Shown: positions 1 through 5,980 of the stretch, piece by piece
Layout: every line of letters begins with the position of its first letter
Position numbering within the stretch: the stretch's first letter is position 1
From: an uncultured Altererythrobacter sp.
GTDB lineage: Bacteria; Pseudomonadota; Alphaproteobacteria; Sphingomonadales; Sphingomonadaceae
DNA length: 6,529 nt
Assembly (NCBI GenBank): GCA_946886565.1
Contig: CAMPIX010000054.1
Span: forward strand, 1 to 6,529
Direction: 5' to 3'
The notes under the pieces: generated by a model
What the model was told of the DNA's origin: nothing
The model's input: the letters and a program-made list of their open reading frames with translations, nothing else
The model's database searches: none
Program-made: the position numbers and the translations under genes

Positions 1-717
1 GCGGGGATCTACGTCGGCCAGTCGAGCAAGATCACCGTGCGCAATTCGGTCGCGACCGACAACGTCGCCGGGATCGAGATCGAGAACAGCCGCGACGCGA
101 TCGTCGAGCGCAACTTCGTCAGCCGCAACACCGGCGGCATTCTGGTGTTCGACCTCCCCGACCTGCCGGTGATGGGAGGCGGCAACGTGCTGGTGCGACA
201 CAACCTCGTCACCGCCAACACCACGCCCAATTTTGCGCCCGAGGGCAATATCGTCGCCAGCGTGCGCCGCGGCACCGGGATCATGGTGATGGCGAACGAG
301 AACGTGTGGGTGGCCGAGAACCTGCTCTACGACAACCCGACCGCGCCGATCATGGTCATCGCCTATCCGCTGCCGTTCGAGGACGCGACCTACAATCCCT
401 ATCCGCGCGAGGTCACGATCGGCTGGAACGCGGTGGACGAGGGCGGCACCGATCCGCAGATCGACAACGCGGAAGCGCTCCTCGCCGCGTTCGGCGGCGC
501 GCTGCCGCCGGTGATGTGGGACGGGTTGAAGGGCGAGGGTGAATACACCGCGCTGCGCGTGCATCCCGAGCTCGGCGGCTGGAACCTCAACCTCCCCGCG
601 CAGGGCCAGGGGATGGCGGGCGCGCAGCCCGGCCCGCTCGAGGTTGGCGCACCGGGCGAGCCGCTTTCGACCGAAGGCTGGGGCGCGAGCGCGGAACTGG
701 AGGCGCGCATCAAGTGA
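1..717 (+). CDS. Parallel beta-helix repeat protein, 3' part (5' end outside window)
   Basis: The frame is open from the first base, giving 238 residues of C-terminal sequence. The first ~115 residues are a run of short turns of the GI-x-V/E/L ... N type (GIYVGQSS, GIEIENS, GGILVFDLPDLP, GTGIMVMANENV, VAENLLYDN), the pattern of stacked right-handed beta-helix coils. The GIYVG...AGIEIENS...GGILVFDLP...GNIVASV...GTGIMV succession matches my memory of family TIGR03805. That family is usually exported by a signal peptide or lipoprotein signal, which would lie upstream of this window. From about residue 120 the repeat pattern gives way to a proline/glycine-rich tail with no motif I recognise. Its stop overlaps the start of the diheme cytochrome by 4 bp. 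TIGR03805 proteins are known to occur beside, or fused to, that cytochrome family, and the function of the pair is unknown. No polysaccharide-lyase catalytic residues can be assigned, so an enzymatic role is not claimed. Confidence 0.88.
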   Translation, partial: AGIYVGQSSKITVRNSVATDNVAGIEIENSRDAIVERNFVSRNTGGILVFDLPDLPVMGGGNVLVRHNLVTANTTPNFAPEGNIVASVRRGTGIMVMANENVWVAENLLYDNPTAPIMVIAYPLPFEDATYNPYPREVTIGWNAVDEGGTDPQIDNAEALLAAFGGALPPVMWDGLKGEGEYTALRVHPELGGWNLNLPAQGQGMAGAQPGPLEVGAPGEPLSTEGWGASAELEARIK

Positions 718-1742
718 AGCGGTCGGCGATCCTCCTCGCAGCGGGCATGCTGGCGCTGGGCGGCGGCATCGCCGCCAACCCGGGGCCGGGTGCATCTGCT
801 GCCGAACCGATCGCGGTGAACGACGCGGCGGTGCGCGAGGGCTTGCCGCGCACGCTTGCGGAATTCGGTTTCTTCACCGACGCGCCCGCACAGCAGCCCG
901 CAGAGCGCGTCACGCCCTACCGGCTCAACACCCCGCTCTATTCGGACGGGGCGGAGAAGCTGCGCTTCGTTTATCTGCCCGAGCGCGCGCGGCTTACCGC
1001 CGATGGCGAAGGGCTGCTGCAAATCCCGGTCGGCGCGGCGCTGATCAAGACTTTCGCCTTCGGGGAGGGTGCGCAGCGCCGTCTGATCGAGACCCGCGTG
1101 CTGCTCCACCGTGCCGACGGCTGGCTCGCGCTGCCCTATCTGTGGAACGAGGAGCAGACCGAGGCGCGGCTTGCGGTCGCGGGGGCGCGGGTCGACGTGA
1201 CCACACCGCGCGGCGAGGCGATCAGCTACCGCGTGCCGAACAAGAACCAGTGCAAGGAATGCCACGGCCTCGAAGGCGCAGTGATCCCGATCGGGCCGAA
1301 GGCGCGCAACCTCTCGCACGAATGGCTCGCCGATATGGTCGGGAAAGGTCTGCTCGACCGCGTGCCCGAGGGCGCCGACACCCTGCCGCTGTGGGAAGCG
1401 CGGGCCGATGCGAGCGCGGAAGCCGCTGCGCGCGCCTATCTCGACGTCAACTGCGCGCACTGCCACCGGCCTTCGGCCACGGCTTCGAACTCCGGCCTCG
1501 ACTTACGCTGGGAGCAGGACGATCCGGGCGCGATCGGGGTCATGAAGCGCCCCGTCGCCGCCGGGCGAGGCTCGGGCGGGCTGCTGTTCGACATTGTCCC
1601 GGGCAAGCCCGCCGAATCGATCATGGTCCACCGCATGGCCAGCGCCGAGCCCGGCGTCGCCATGCCCGAGCTTGGCAAGGCGACCGTCGACCCTGAAGGC
1701 GTCGAGGCGGTCGAGCGCTGGATCGCAGAGCTCGCCCCCTGA
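714..1742 (+). CDS. SO2930-family diheme c-type cytochrome (TIGR03806-like)
   Basis: This is a 342-residue exported protein. Residues 1-29 form a signal peptide (basic MKR, hydrophobic core, cleavage near ASA-AE), so it should act in the periplasm or at the outer face. Two haem c attachment motifs are present: CKECH at 180-184 and CAHCH at 247-251. The second is followed by a normal cytochrome c fold ending with M317 in an AMPELGK context, a likely axial ligand; the first haem's distal ligand is less clear (H202 or M208 are candidates). The ~150 residues before the first haem carry the family's LNTPLYSDGAEKLRFVYLP and PYLWNEEQTEA blocks, of unknown function. The GTG start lies inside the GTGA overlap with the beta-helix gene, and GGAGG at 699-703 sits 10 nt upstream. 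The next in-frame ATG would remove half of the signal peptide. The family pairs with TIGR03805, so joint function in the envelope is inferred; its redox partner is not visible. Confidence 0.9.
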   Translation: MKRSAILLAAGMLALGGGIAANPGPGASAAEPIAVNDAAVREGLPRTLAEFGFFTDAPAQQPAERVTPYRLNTPLYSDGAEKLRFVYLPERARLTADGEGLLQIPVGAALIKTFAFGEGAQRRLIETRVLLHRADGWLALPYLWNEEQTEARLAVAGARVDVTTPRGEAISYRVPNKNQCKECHGLEGAVIPIGPKARNLSHEWLADMVGKGLLDRVPEGADTLPLWEARADASAEAAARAYLDVNCAHCHRPSATASNSGLDLRWEQDDPGAIGVMKRPVAAGRGSGGLLFDIVPGKPAESIMVHRMASAEPGVAMPELGKATVDPEGVEAVERWIAELAP

Positions 1743-1763
1743 TTGCCCCGCCACGGCTTGGTG

Positions 1764-1922
1764 GGTTCACGCAGAGGCCGCAGAGAAAGCAGAGATTGCA
1801 GGGATGTTGAATATGCGGCGAAGCCGCCTCTTCATCGGCCCCGGTTCAGCAAGAGCGCTTCGCGCGAAAAATGATGCAGCGCCTCTGCGGCCTCTGCTTT
1901 CTCTGCGCTCTCTGCGCGAACC
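1764..1922. repeat. Long imperfect inverted repeat with 9-bp GCAGAG units
   Basis: Left arm 1764-1794 and right arm 1892-1922 are reverse complements at 28 of 31 positions (ends GGTTC / GAACC), separated by 97 bp. Each arm is itself a 9-bp periodic array of the form NNGCAGAGR. Plus-strand units lie at 1769-1777, 1778-1786, 1787-1795 and a degenerate one at 1796-1804. Complementary units lie at 1909-1917, 1900-1908, 1891-1899 and 1882-1890. The spacer holds two small perfect hairpins, GCGGC-GAA-GCCGC at 1815-1827 and GCGC-TTC-GCGC at 1855-1865. No target-site duplication is apparent at the outer edges and there is no T-run, so it is neither an obvious transposon remnant nor a standard terminator. 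Dispersed intergenic CGCAGAG-type repeats occur in other bacterial genomes, and I infer this is one copy of such a family. Confidence 0.8.
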
Positions 1923-2028
1923 AAATCCGCCGATCGAGCTCGCGCCAACCGCGCGGAGGGGAGCAGGCTGCGAGCGGCTGGACGCGGACGGGCGGGCTCC
2001 GCTAGGGATTCGTTCGTCACGCGGAATC

Positions 2029-2036
2029 GGGAAAGG
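2029..2036 (+). promoter_or_regulatory. Ribosome binding site that supports a TTG start
   Basis: GGGAAAGG lies 8 nt before the TTG at 2045. It matters because the reading frame upstream is closed by TAG at 2003-2005, with no ATG or GTG between that stop and the TTG. The first downstream ATG (2072) would delete the conserved GLIGG strand. Confidence 0.65.
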
Positions 2037-2044
2037 CGAAAAGC

Positions 2045-2740
2045 TTGCGCAAACTGGGGCTGATCGGGGGGATGAGCTGGGCCTCGACCCGCATCTATTA
2101 CAGCTGGATCAATCGCCTGGTGCAGCGGCGAGCCGAGCCGATGGCGAGCGCGCCGCTCATCATCGACAGCCTCGATTTCCGCCGCCTCTACGGCCTGCAC
2201 GAACCCGAAGACTGGGCGCGCGCGGCGCAGACGCTCGGGGATTCGGCGCGCCAGCTCGAAGGGGCGGGGGCGACCGCGATCGTGATCGCTGCCAATTCGA
2301 TGCACAAGGTCTACGACGAGGTCGCCGAGCAGGTCGGCATCCCGATCATCCACATCGCCGAATGCGTCGGCAAGCGGATGAAAGCGGACGGCGTGGTCAG
2401 CGCCGCGCTGTTCGGCACGCGCAATGTCATGACCGAAAACTTCTATCGCCAGCGGCTCGTGGCGCACGGGATCGACCTGCTGCCGCCCGACATGGCGAAC
2501 GTGGAAGCACTCGACCGGATCATCTACGAGGAGCTGATGCTCGGCAAGACGACCCGCGATGCCGAGCGCGCGCTCAAGACGATGATCACCCGCAAGGAGC
2601 AGGACGGCGCCCAGGCCATCGTGCTCGCCTGCACCGAGCTCGAGATGATCGTGGACGTCGACGCCAACGTCCTGCCGATCTTCGATTCGGCGCGCATCCA
2701 TTGCGAGGCGGCGGTCGACTGGATCATGGGCGAGGGCTGA
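2045..2740 (+). CDS. Aspartate/glutamate racemase family protein
   Basis: This 231-residue protein matches the usual length of this PLP-independent racemase superfamily, whose members interconvert L- and D-amino acids (Asp, Glu or relatives) using two opposed acid/base residues, in the cytoplasm. The N-terminus KLGLIGGMSWAST (3-15) and the region 78-90 (AIVIAANSMHKVY) mark the first domain. AIVLACTELEMIV (191-203) marks the second, with catalytic C196. In classical members the first domain has Cys in a C-N-T motif; in E. coli YgeA I recall Thr at this position. Here it is A83 (A-N-S-M-H), so one acid/base residue is missing. The start is an unusual TTG with a good ribosome site; no other start is possible without losing beta-strand 1. 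It follows the repeat-bearing spacer and lies 69 bp before the dGTPase-like gene on the same strand. Family membership is secure; racemase activity and substrate are not. Confidence 0.88.
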   Translation: MRKLGLIGGMSWASTRIYYSWINRLVQRRAEPMASAPLIIDSLDFRRLYGLHEPEDWARAAQTLGDSARQLEGAGATAIVIAANSMHKVYDEVAEQVGIPIIHIAECVGKRMKADGVVSAALFGTRNVMTENFYRQRLVAHGIDLLPPDMANVEALDRIIYEELMLGKTTRDAERALKTMITRKEQDGAQAIVLACTELEMIVDVDANVLPIFDSARIHCEAAVDWIMGEG

Positions 2741-2809
2741 GCGGCCGCGCTTCGGGTTGCCACATTGTTCCCGTTGTCGCTCCGCTGCGGGTGACCTAGG
2801 CCGCGCGCG

Positions 2810-3970
2810 ATGAACCGCGCGCCCTACGCTGCCGATCCCGCCGCATCGCGGGGTCGCGAATTTCCCGAAGACCGCGCCGGCGCGCGCGGGCCGCGCAGCG
2901 AGTTTCAGCGCGATCGTGACCGGATCATCCACTCGATCGCCTTCCGCCGGCTGCGCTCGAAGACGCAGGTGTTCATCGCGCCCGACGGCGATCACTACCG
3001 CACCCGGCTGACGCACAGCCTGGAGGTTGCGCAGATCGGCAGGGTGATCGCGCGTGCGCTCGGGCTCGACGAGGATCTGACCGAGGCGCTGTGCCTCGCG
3101 CACGACATCGGCCACCCGCCGTTCGGCCACGCGGGCGAGGACGCACTCGAAGCGGCGTGCGCGGCACACGGCGGGTTCGACCACAATGCGCAGGGGCTGC
3201 GCGTGCTGATGCGGCTCGAGAGCCCCTATTGCGGCCACGACGGGCTCAACCTCACATGGGAGCTTCTCGAGGGGCTGGCCAAGCACAACGGCCCCATTGT
3301 GCAGCCCGGCTGGGCGCTGGCCGAACTCGATGCGGCGTTTCCGCTCGATCTCGCCAGCCATGCCTCGCTCGAGGCGCAGGTGGCGGCGGTGGCGGACGAT
3401 ATCGCCTACGACAACCACGACATCGACGACGGGCTGCGGGCGGCCTTCCTCGCGCTCGACGACCTGCTTTCGCTGGATTTCGTCGCAGACCAGTGGCGCG
3501 AGGTCGAAAAACGCTTTCCCGGCGCCGCGCGCGAGCGCCAGTTGCGCGAACTGGTGAGGGTGCAGATCGGCCTGATGGTCAACGACGTGATCGAACAGAC
3601 GCGGGGCGCGGTGCGGGGCATCGATTCGGCTGGCGCGGCCCGGGCCGCCGGGCGCGCGCTCGCTGGCTTCTCACCCGCGATGGCGGCGCAGGAGCGGCAG
3701 CTCAAGCGCTTCATGTACGAGCGGCTCTACTACCACCCCGATCAGCAGGCCACCGCCGAGCGGGCGCGCGACGTGGTCGCCCGGCTCTACGAGGCCTACG
3801 CCGGAGACCACACGCTGCTGCCCGCCGAGTGGCGCGCGCGGCTCCCCGAGGCGCAACCTGCGCGCGCGCGGCACATCGCCGATTTCATCGCCGGCATGAC
3901 CGACCGCTTCGCGATCGATCAGTACGCGCGGATCTTCGCCGCGCCGCCCGAAGGGTTGAGCAATGTCTGA
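2810..3970 (+). CDS. dGTPase-like HD-domain dNTP triphosphohydrolase (type 2, dgt-like)
   Basis: This 386-residue cytoplasmic protein should hydrolyse a deoxynucleoside triphosphate, classically dGTP, to the nucleoside and tripolyphosphate, and so influence dNTP pools. The type 2 signature is clear: EFQRDRDRIIHSIAFRRL (31-48), KTQVF (51-55) and the HD-site metal ligands H69 (RLTHSLEV), H98-D99 (LAHDIGHPPFGHAGED) and D196/D197 (VADDIAYDNHDIDDG). GGFDHNAQG (121-129) is also typical. All HD residues are present, so the protein looks active. Length fits the shorter type 2 group rather than E. coli Dgt. The substrate cannot be read from sequence and other dNTPs are possible. The ATG start has no strong Shine-Dalgarno (GGGTG at 2789-2793 is distant), but it places the conserved N-terminus correctly. 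It is the first gene of a tight four-gene run and overlaps the next gene by 8 bp. Confidence 0.93.
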   Translation: MNRAPYAADPAASRGREFPEDRAGARGPRSEFQRDRDRIIHSIAFRRLRSKTQVFIAPDGDHYRTRLTHSLEVAQIGRVIARALGLDEDLTEALCLAHDIGHPPFGHAGEDALEAACAAHGGFDHNAQGLRVLMRLESPYCGHDGLNLTWELLEGLAKHNGPIVQPGWALAELDAAFPLDLASHASLEAQVAAVADDIAYDNHDIDDGLRAAFLALDDLLSLDFVADQWREVEKRFPGAARERQLRELVRVQIGLMVNDVIEQTRGAVRGIDSAGAARAAGRALAGFSPAMAAQERQLKRFMYERLYYHPDQQATAERARDVVARLYEAYAGDHTLLPAEWRARLPEAQPARARHIADFIAGMTDRFAIDQYARIFAAPPEGLSNV

Positions 3971-4670
3971 ACCGCTCCGGATCGCGCTCGCCGGGGCGAC
4001 AGGGCTGATCGGCCAGACGGTGATCGACCTTGCAGTGGGGCGCGAGGATTTCCGCCTAACCGGACTCACGCGGCGCGAGGTGCCGATTCCCGACGGGGTG
4101 CGGATGGAGATGTTCGTCGCCGATCCCGAGCACTGGGGCGAGGTATTCGAGGCCGCCCGCCCGACCGCGCTGATCTGCGCGCTCGGCACGACCTGGCGGC
4201 AGGCGGGCGAGGACGAGGCGGCGTTTCGCGCGGTCGATCACGATCTCGTGCTCGAAACCGCCCGCGCGGCGAAGGCGCACGGGATCGAGCGAATGGTCGC
4301 GATCAGCTCGGCCGGCGCGTCGATGTCGGCCAAGACGTTTTACCTGCGGGTCAAGGCCGAGATGGAGCGCGACCTGCTGAAGGTCGGGATCAAGCGGCTC
4401 GACATCCTGCGTCCCGGCCTGCTGCGCGGCGAGCGCGGCGGCGACCGGCGGACCGGCGAGCGGCTCGGCATCGCGGTGAGCCCGGTTACCGACCTGCTGT
4501 TGCACGGCGGCATGCGCCGCTACCGTTCGATTTCGGCGCAGATGGTTGCGGAAGCCGCGCTCGGGCTCGCGATGCGCAAGGCGGCTGGCAAGTTCTTCCA
4601 CGATAACGACGGCATCCGTCGCGCCGCACGCGAGTTTCCCAAGCCCACCGCGCAACTGGCCGAGGCCTGA
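3963..4670 (+). CDS. TIP30/HTATIP2-like NAD(P)-binding oxidoreductase
   Basis: This 235-residue atypical short-chain dehydrogenase-type protein has a Rossmann fold at its N-terminus, with G11-ATG-LIG17 as the dinucleotide-binding loop. It then shows CALGTTWRQAGEDE (72-85), a block resembling CLGTTR..AG of human TIP30/HTATIP2, SSAGAS (115-120) with the Ser of the catalytic set, and Y127-xxx-K131 in FYLRVKAEME. These are the family's cofactor and active-site landmarks, and all are intact. The substrate is unknown; the bacterial homologues are poorly characterised. The ATG lies within the end of the dGTPase gene (8-bp overlap), with AAGGG at 3951-3955 seven nt upstream, so translation is probably coupled. 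The downstream ABA4-like gene begins 10 nt after its stop. Other NAD-dependent epimerase or NmrA-like roles cannot be excluded, but the LGTT and SSAGA blocks favour the TIP30 group. Confidence 0.85.
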   Translation: MSEPLRIALAGATGLIGQTVIDLAVGREDFRLTGLTRREVPIPDGVRMEMFVADPEHWGEVFEAARPTALICALGTTWRQAGEDEAAFRAVDHDLVLETARAAKAHGIERMVAISSAGASMSAKTFYLRVKAEMERDLLKVGIKRLDILRPGLLRGERGGDRRTGERLGIAVSPVTDLLLHGGMRRYRSISAQMVAEAALGLAMRKAAGKFFHDNDGIRRAAREFPKPTAQLAEA

Positions 4671-4674
4671 GGAG
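4670..4674 (+). promoter_or_regulatory. Shine-Dalgarno fixing the ABA4-like start
   Basis: AGGAG overlaps the last base of the upstream stop codon and lies 6 nt before the ATG at 4681. The same frame stays open further upstream through the end of the oxidoreductase gene, so this site is what decides for the ATG at 4681 over the earlier ATG at 4546. Confidence 0.8.
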
Positions 4675-4680
4675 TACCAT

Positions 4681-5142
4681 ATGTGGAGCGTGATCTTCGG
4701 AGCGACCAATCTGATTGCGCTCGCCGCCTGGGCGATCCTGATCCTGCTGCCGCGCCGGCCGGCCGCGATGGCGAGCGTGCTCTACCTCGGCATCGGGCTG
4801 CTGTGCCTGGTCTATACGGTGGTTCTCGTGCTCCTGGTGTCCGGTGCGGTCGATCCCATGCGTGACGCCGGGTTGCCGCCGCATGATATGAGCGACTATT
4901 CGATAGAGGGTCTCAAGTCGCTCTTCCGTTCGGACGGAGCGATCGTGCTCGGGTGGACGCATTATCTGGCGTTCGATCTTTTCGTCGGTCTGTGGATCGC
5001 GCGCGACGCGGATGCGAAGGACTTCTCGCGGTTGGCGCAAGCGCCGGCTCTGCTCGCTACGTTTCTTGCCGGCCCCCTCGGCCTGCTCGCCTGGCTGGTT
5101 ATCCGCGAACGTCGTGCCCGTGCGCTCGGCCGTTGGACGTGA
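4681..5142 (+). CDS. ABA4-like (DUF4281) integral membrane protein
   Basis: This 153-residue protein has four predicted membrane helices, about residues 4-23, 33-55, 88-107 and 121-142. A hydrophilic segment (56-85, containing SIEGLKSLF) lies between helices 2 and 3, and the C-terminus is basic. The motifs GWTHYLAFDLFVGLWIARDA (91-110) and AGPLGLLAWLVIR (130-142) are characteristic of the ABA4-like family. The plant member ABA4 is required to make neoxanthin, an epoxy-carotenoid; the role of bacterial homologues is not established, so no reaction is claimed. If this is an Erythrobacter-like carotenoid producer, a link to xanthophylls is possible but speculative, and no carotenoid gene is visible here. 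It sits third in the dGTPase operon, 10 nt after the oxidoreductase gene, and overlaps the next gene by 4 bp. Confidence 0.87.
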   Translation: MWSVIFGATNLIALAAWAILILLPRRPAAMASVLYLGIGLLCLVYTVVLVLLVSGAVDPMRDAGLPPHDMSDYSIEGLKSLFRSDGAIVLGWTHYLAFDLFVGLWIARDADAKDFSRLAQAPALLATFLAGPLGLLAWLVIRERRARALGRWT

Positions 5143-5732
5143 AGCGCCACGCCCCGGCCACCGGGCGCAACAGCGCCCCGATCGCGGATGTGCTGGAACG
5201 CGAACTGCCGCTTTCCGGCCTCGTGCTCGAAGTCGCGAGCGGCACAGGCGAACACGCGCTGTTCTTCGCGGGGCGGTTTCCGCACCTGCAATGGCAACCG
5301 AGCGATCTCGAGCCCGACGCGCTCGCCTCGATCGCGGCTTGGCGCGACGACGGCGGACCGCAGAATCTCCTGCCGCCGGTCGCGATCGACGCCGCTGCAC
5401 CGCGCTGGCCGGTGGCGCACGCCGAGGCTGTGGTGAGCATGAACATGATCCATATCAGCCCGTGGGAGGCGACCGAGGGGTTGTTCGGTGGCGCGGCGGC
5501 GCTCCTTCCGCCGCACGCACCGCTGATCGTCTATGGCCCGTTCCTCGAGGCCGAGGTCGAAACCGCCGGCTCCAACGCCGCCTTCGACGCCAGCCTGAGA
5601 TTGCGCGACCCATCCTGGGGTCTGCGCGATCGCGCCGAACTGGATGCACTCGCCAAGCGGACGGGCTTTGCGGCGACCGCTCGATATCCTATGCCGGCGA
5701 ACAACCTCACGCTCGTATATCGTCGCCGCTGA
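5139..5732 (+). CDS. DUF938 protein, class I SAM-dependent methyltransferase-like
   Basis: With the GTG at 5139 this is a 197-residue protein, the normal size for DUF938. Features in order: N-terminal KRHAPATGRNSAPI (2-15), typical of the family; LVLEVASGTGEHALFFA (28-44), the SAM-binding glycine loop; QPSDLEPD (53-60), the acidic end of strand 2; SMNMIHISPWEATEGLF (100-116); VYGPF (131-135); DPSWGLRD (157-164); and MPANNLTLVYRR near the C-terminus. The substrate is unknown. An in-frame ATG at 4953 would give 259 residues but lies deep inside the ABA4-like gene and adds sequence unlike the family. The GTG start shares GTGA with the ABA4 stop, and only a weak purine stretch precedes it, so translational coupling is the likely mechanism. 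It is the last gene of the run and is followed by terminator hairpins. Confidence 0.88.
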   Translation: MKRHAPATGRNSAPIADVLERELPLSGLVLEVASGTGEHALFFAGRFPHLQWQPSDLEPDALASIAAWRDDGGPQNLLPPVAIDAAAPRWPVAHAEAVVSMNMIHISPWEATEGLFGGAAALLPPHAPLIVYGPFLEAEVETAGSNAAFDASLRLRDPSWGLRDRAELDALAKRTGFAATARYPMPANNLTLVYRRR

Positions 5733-5738
5733 AACGTA

Positions 5739-5792
5739 ACGCGCCCGCCGGATCGCTCCGGCAGGCGCGTGCGACCCTGAAGGGCGCTTTTA
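5739..5792 (+). terminator. Two consecutive hairpins and T-run ending the dGTPase operon
   Basis: The first hairpin pairs 5739-5752 with 5757-5770: 14 positions with a single C/A mismatch and a TCGC loop. The second, 5771-5787, is GCGACCCTGAAGGGCGC, a GC-rich stem with one bulged A and a TGAA loop, directly followed by TTTTA (5788-5792). The second alone fits a Rho-independent terminator on the plus strand. Since the entericidin gene runs towards this point from the other side, the stronger first stem may also stop minus-strand transcripts, though it lacks a clear T-run in that direction. Confidence 0.75.
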
Positions 5793-5808
5793 TCCTGTTC
5801 TGATGTAA

Positions 5809-5940
5809 TCAGTTGATCGCTTCGTCACCCGCCTCGCCGACGGATTCGATATCCTCGCCGACCCCCTTCACCGTGTTGCAGGCGGCGGCGGTAAGCGAAA
5901 AGGCGGCGATGCCAGCCGCCAGAAAAATCTTCCGGACCAT
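5809..5940 (-). CDS. Entericidin A/B family small lipoprotein
   Basis: This 43-residue precursor has a basic N-terminus (MVRK), a hydrophobic signal core (IFLAAGIAAFSLTAAA) and C21 as the likely lipidated cysteine. The mature part CNTVKGVGEDIESVGEAGDEAIN is the standard entericidin pattern (CNTVxGxGxDI). In E. coli the entericidins are a small antidote/toxin lipoprotein pair induced in stationary phase or stress. In alphaproteobacteria single copies are common and are treated as stress lipoproteins. Only one copy is present here, so a toxin-antitoxin role is not supported by context. The residue at -3 of the lipobox is Ala rather than Leu, which is acceptable but not ideal. A longer frame back to 6087 exists, but the start at 5940 is fixed by an excellent ribosome site and places the signal peptide correctly. 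The gene is transcribed towards the methyltransferase gene and divergently from the 76-residue membrane protein. Confidence 0.9.
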   Translation of the reverse strand: MVRKIFLAAGIAAFSLTAAACNTVKGVGEDIESVGEAGDEAIN

Positions 5941-5948
5941 ATCGTATT

Positions 5949-5953
5949 TCCTT
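5949..5953 (-). promoter_or_regulatory. Shine-Dalgarno of the entericidin gene
   Basis: On the minus strand, GGAGAAGGA precedes the ATG; its AAGGA core lies 8 nt before the start at 5940. This decides the 43-residue start against the longer open frame reaching 6087. Confidence 0.8.
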
Positions 5954-5980
5954 CTCCGTTGCGCGAGCGAACGGGAACAA

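Larger units (their letters stand above)
1743..2044. other. Gene-free stretch between cytochrome and racemase genes
   Basis: These 302 bp carry no convincing gene. Open frames crossing the stretch read as low-complexity AEKAE-type peptides from the 9-bp repeat and have no support. Positions 1764-1922 are the inverted repeat described separately. From 1923 to 2028 I see only GC-rich sequence with no clear promoter, riboswitch or terminator. The last bases hold the racemase ribosome site. The promoter of the racemase gene should lie here, but I could not pick it out by eye. Confidence 0.7.

Noticed and set aside
399..1466. 355-codon open frame on the minus strand opposite the beta-helix and cytochrome genes
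   Set aside because: No recognisable domain, and it is opposite two well-supported genes; a long stop-free antisense frame is common at this GC content.
1764..1922. CRISPR array
   Set aside because: The unit is only 9 bp with no spacers of 30 bp or so between conserved repeats, and the arms are inverted rather than direct.
1764..1922. Insertion sequence or MITE with terminal inverted repeats
   Set aside because: The arms are internally repetitive, there is no transposase, and no target-site duplication is visible at the outer edges. A dispersed intergenic repeat is the more careful reading.
1594..2799. 401-codon plus-strand frame bridging the cytochrome, spacer and racemase genes
   Set aside because: It is out of frame with both flanking genes, is arginine-rich and passes through the inverted repeat; no motif supports it.
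2741..2809. Promoter for the dGTPase operon (TTGTCG at 2774-2779)
   Set aside because: No acceptable -10 element at the right distance. The 69-bp gap may hold a promoter, but it cannot be placed from sequence alone.
1832..3418. 528-codon open frame on the minus strand
   Set aside because: It runs antisense through the racemase and dGTPase genes, whose motifs are intact. Its product is Arg/Ala/His-rich with no domain pattern, as expected of a GC-rich shadow frame.
2810..3970. Phage-defence dNTPase system
   Set aside because: HD dNTP hydrolases can act in defence, but the full housekeeping type 2 signature and the absence of any defence, mobile or phage gene nearby favour a core function.
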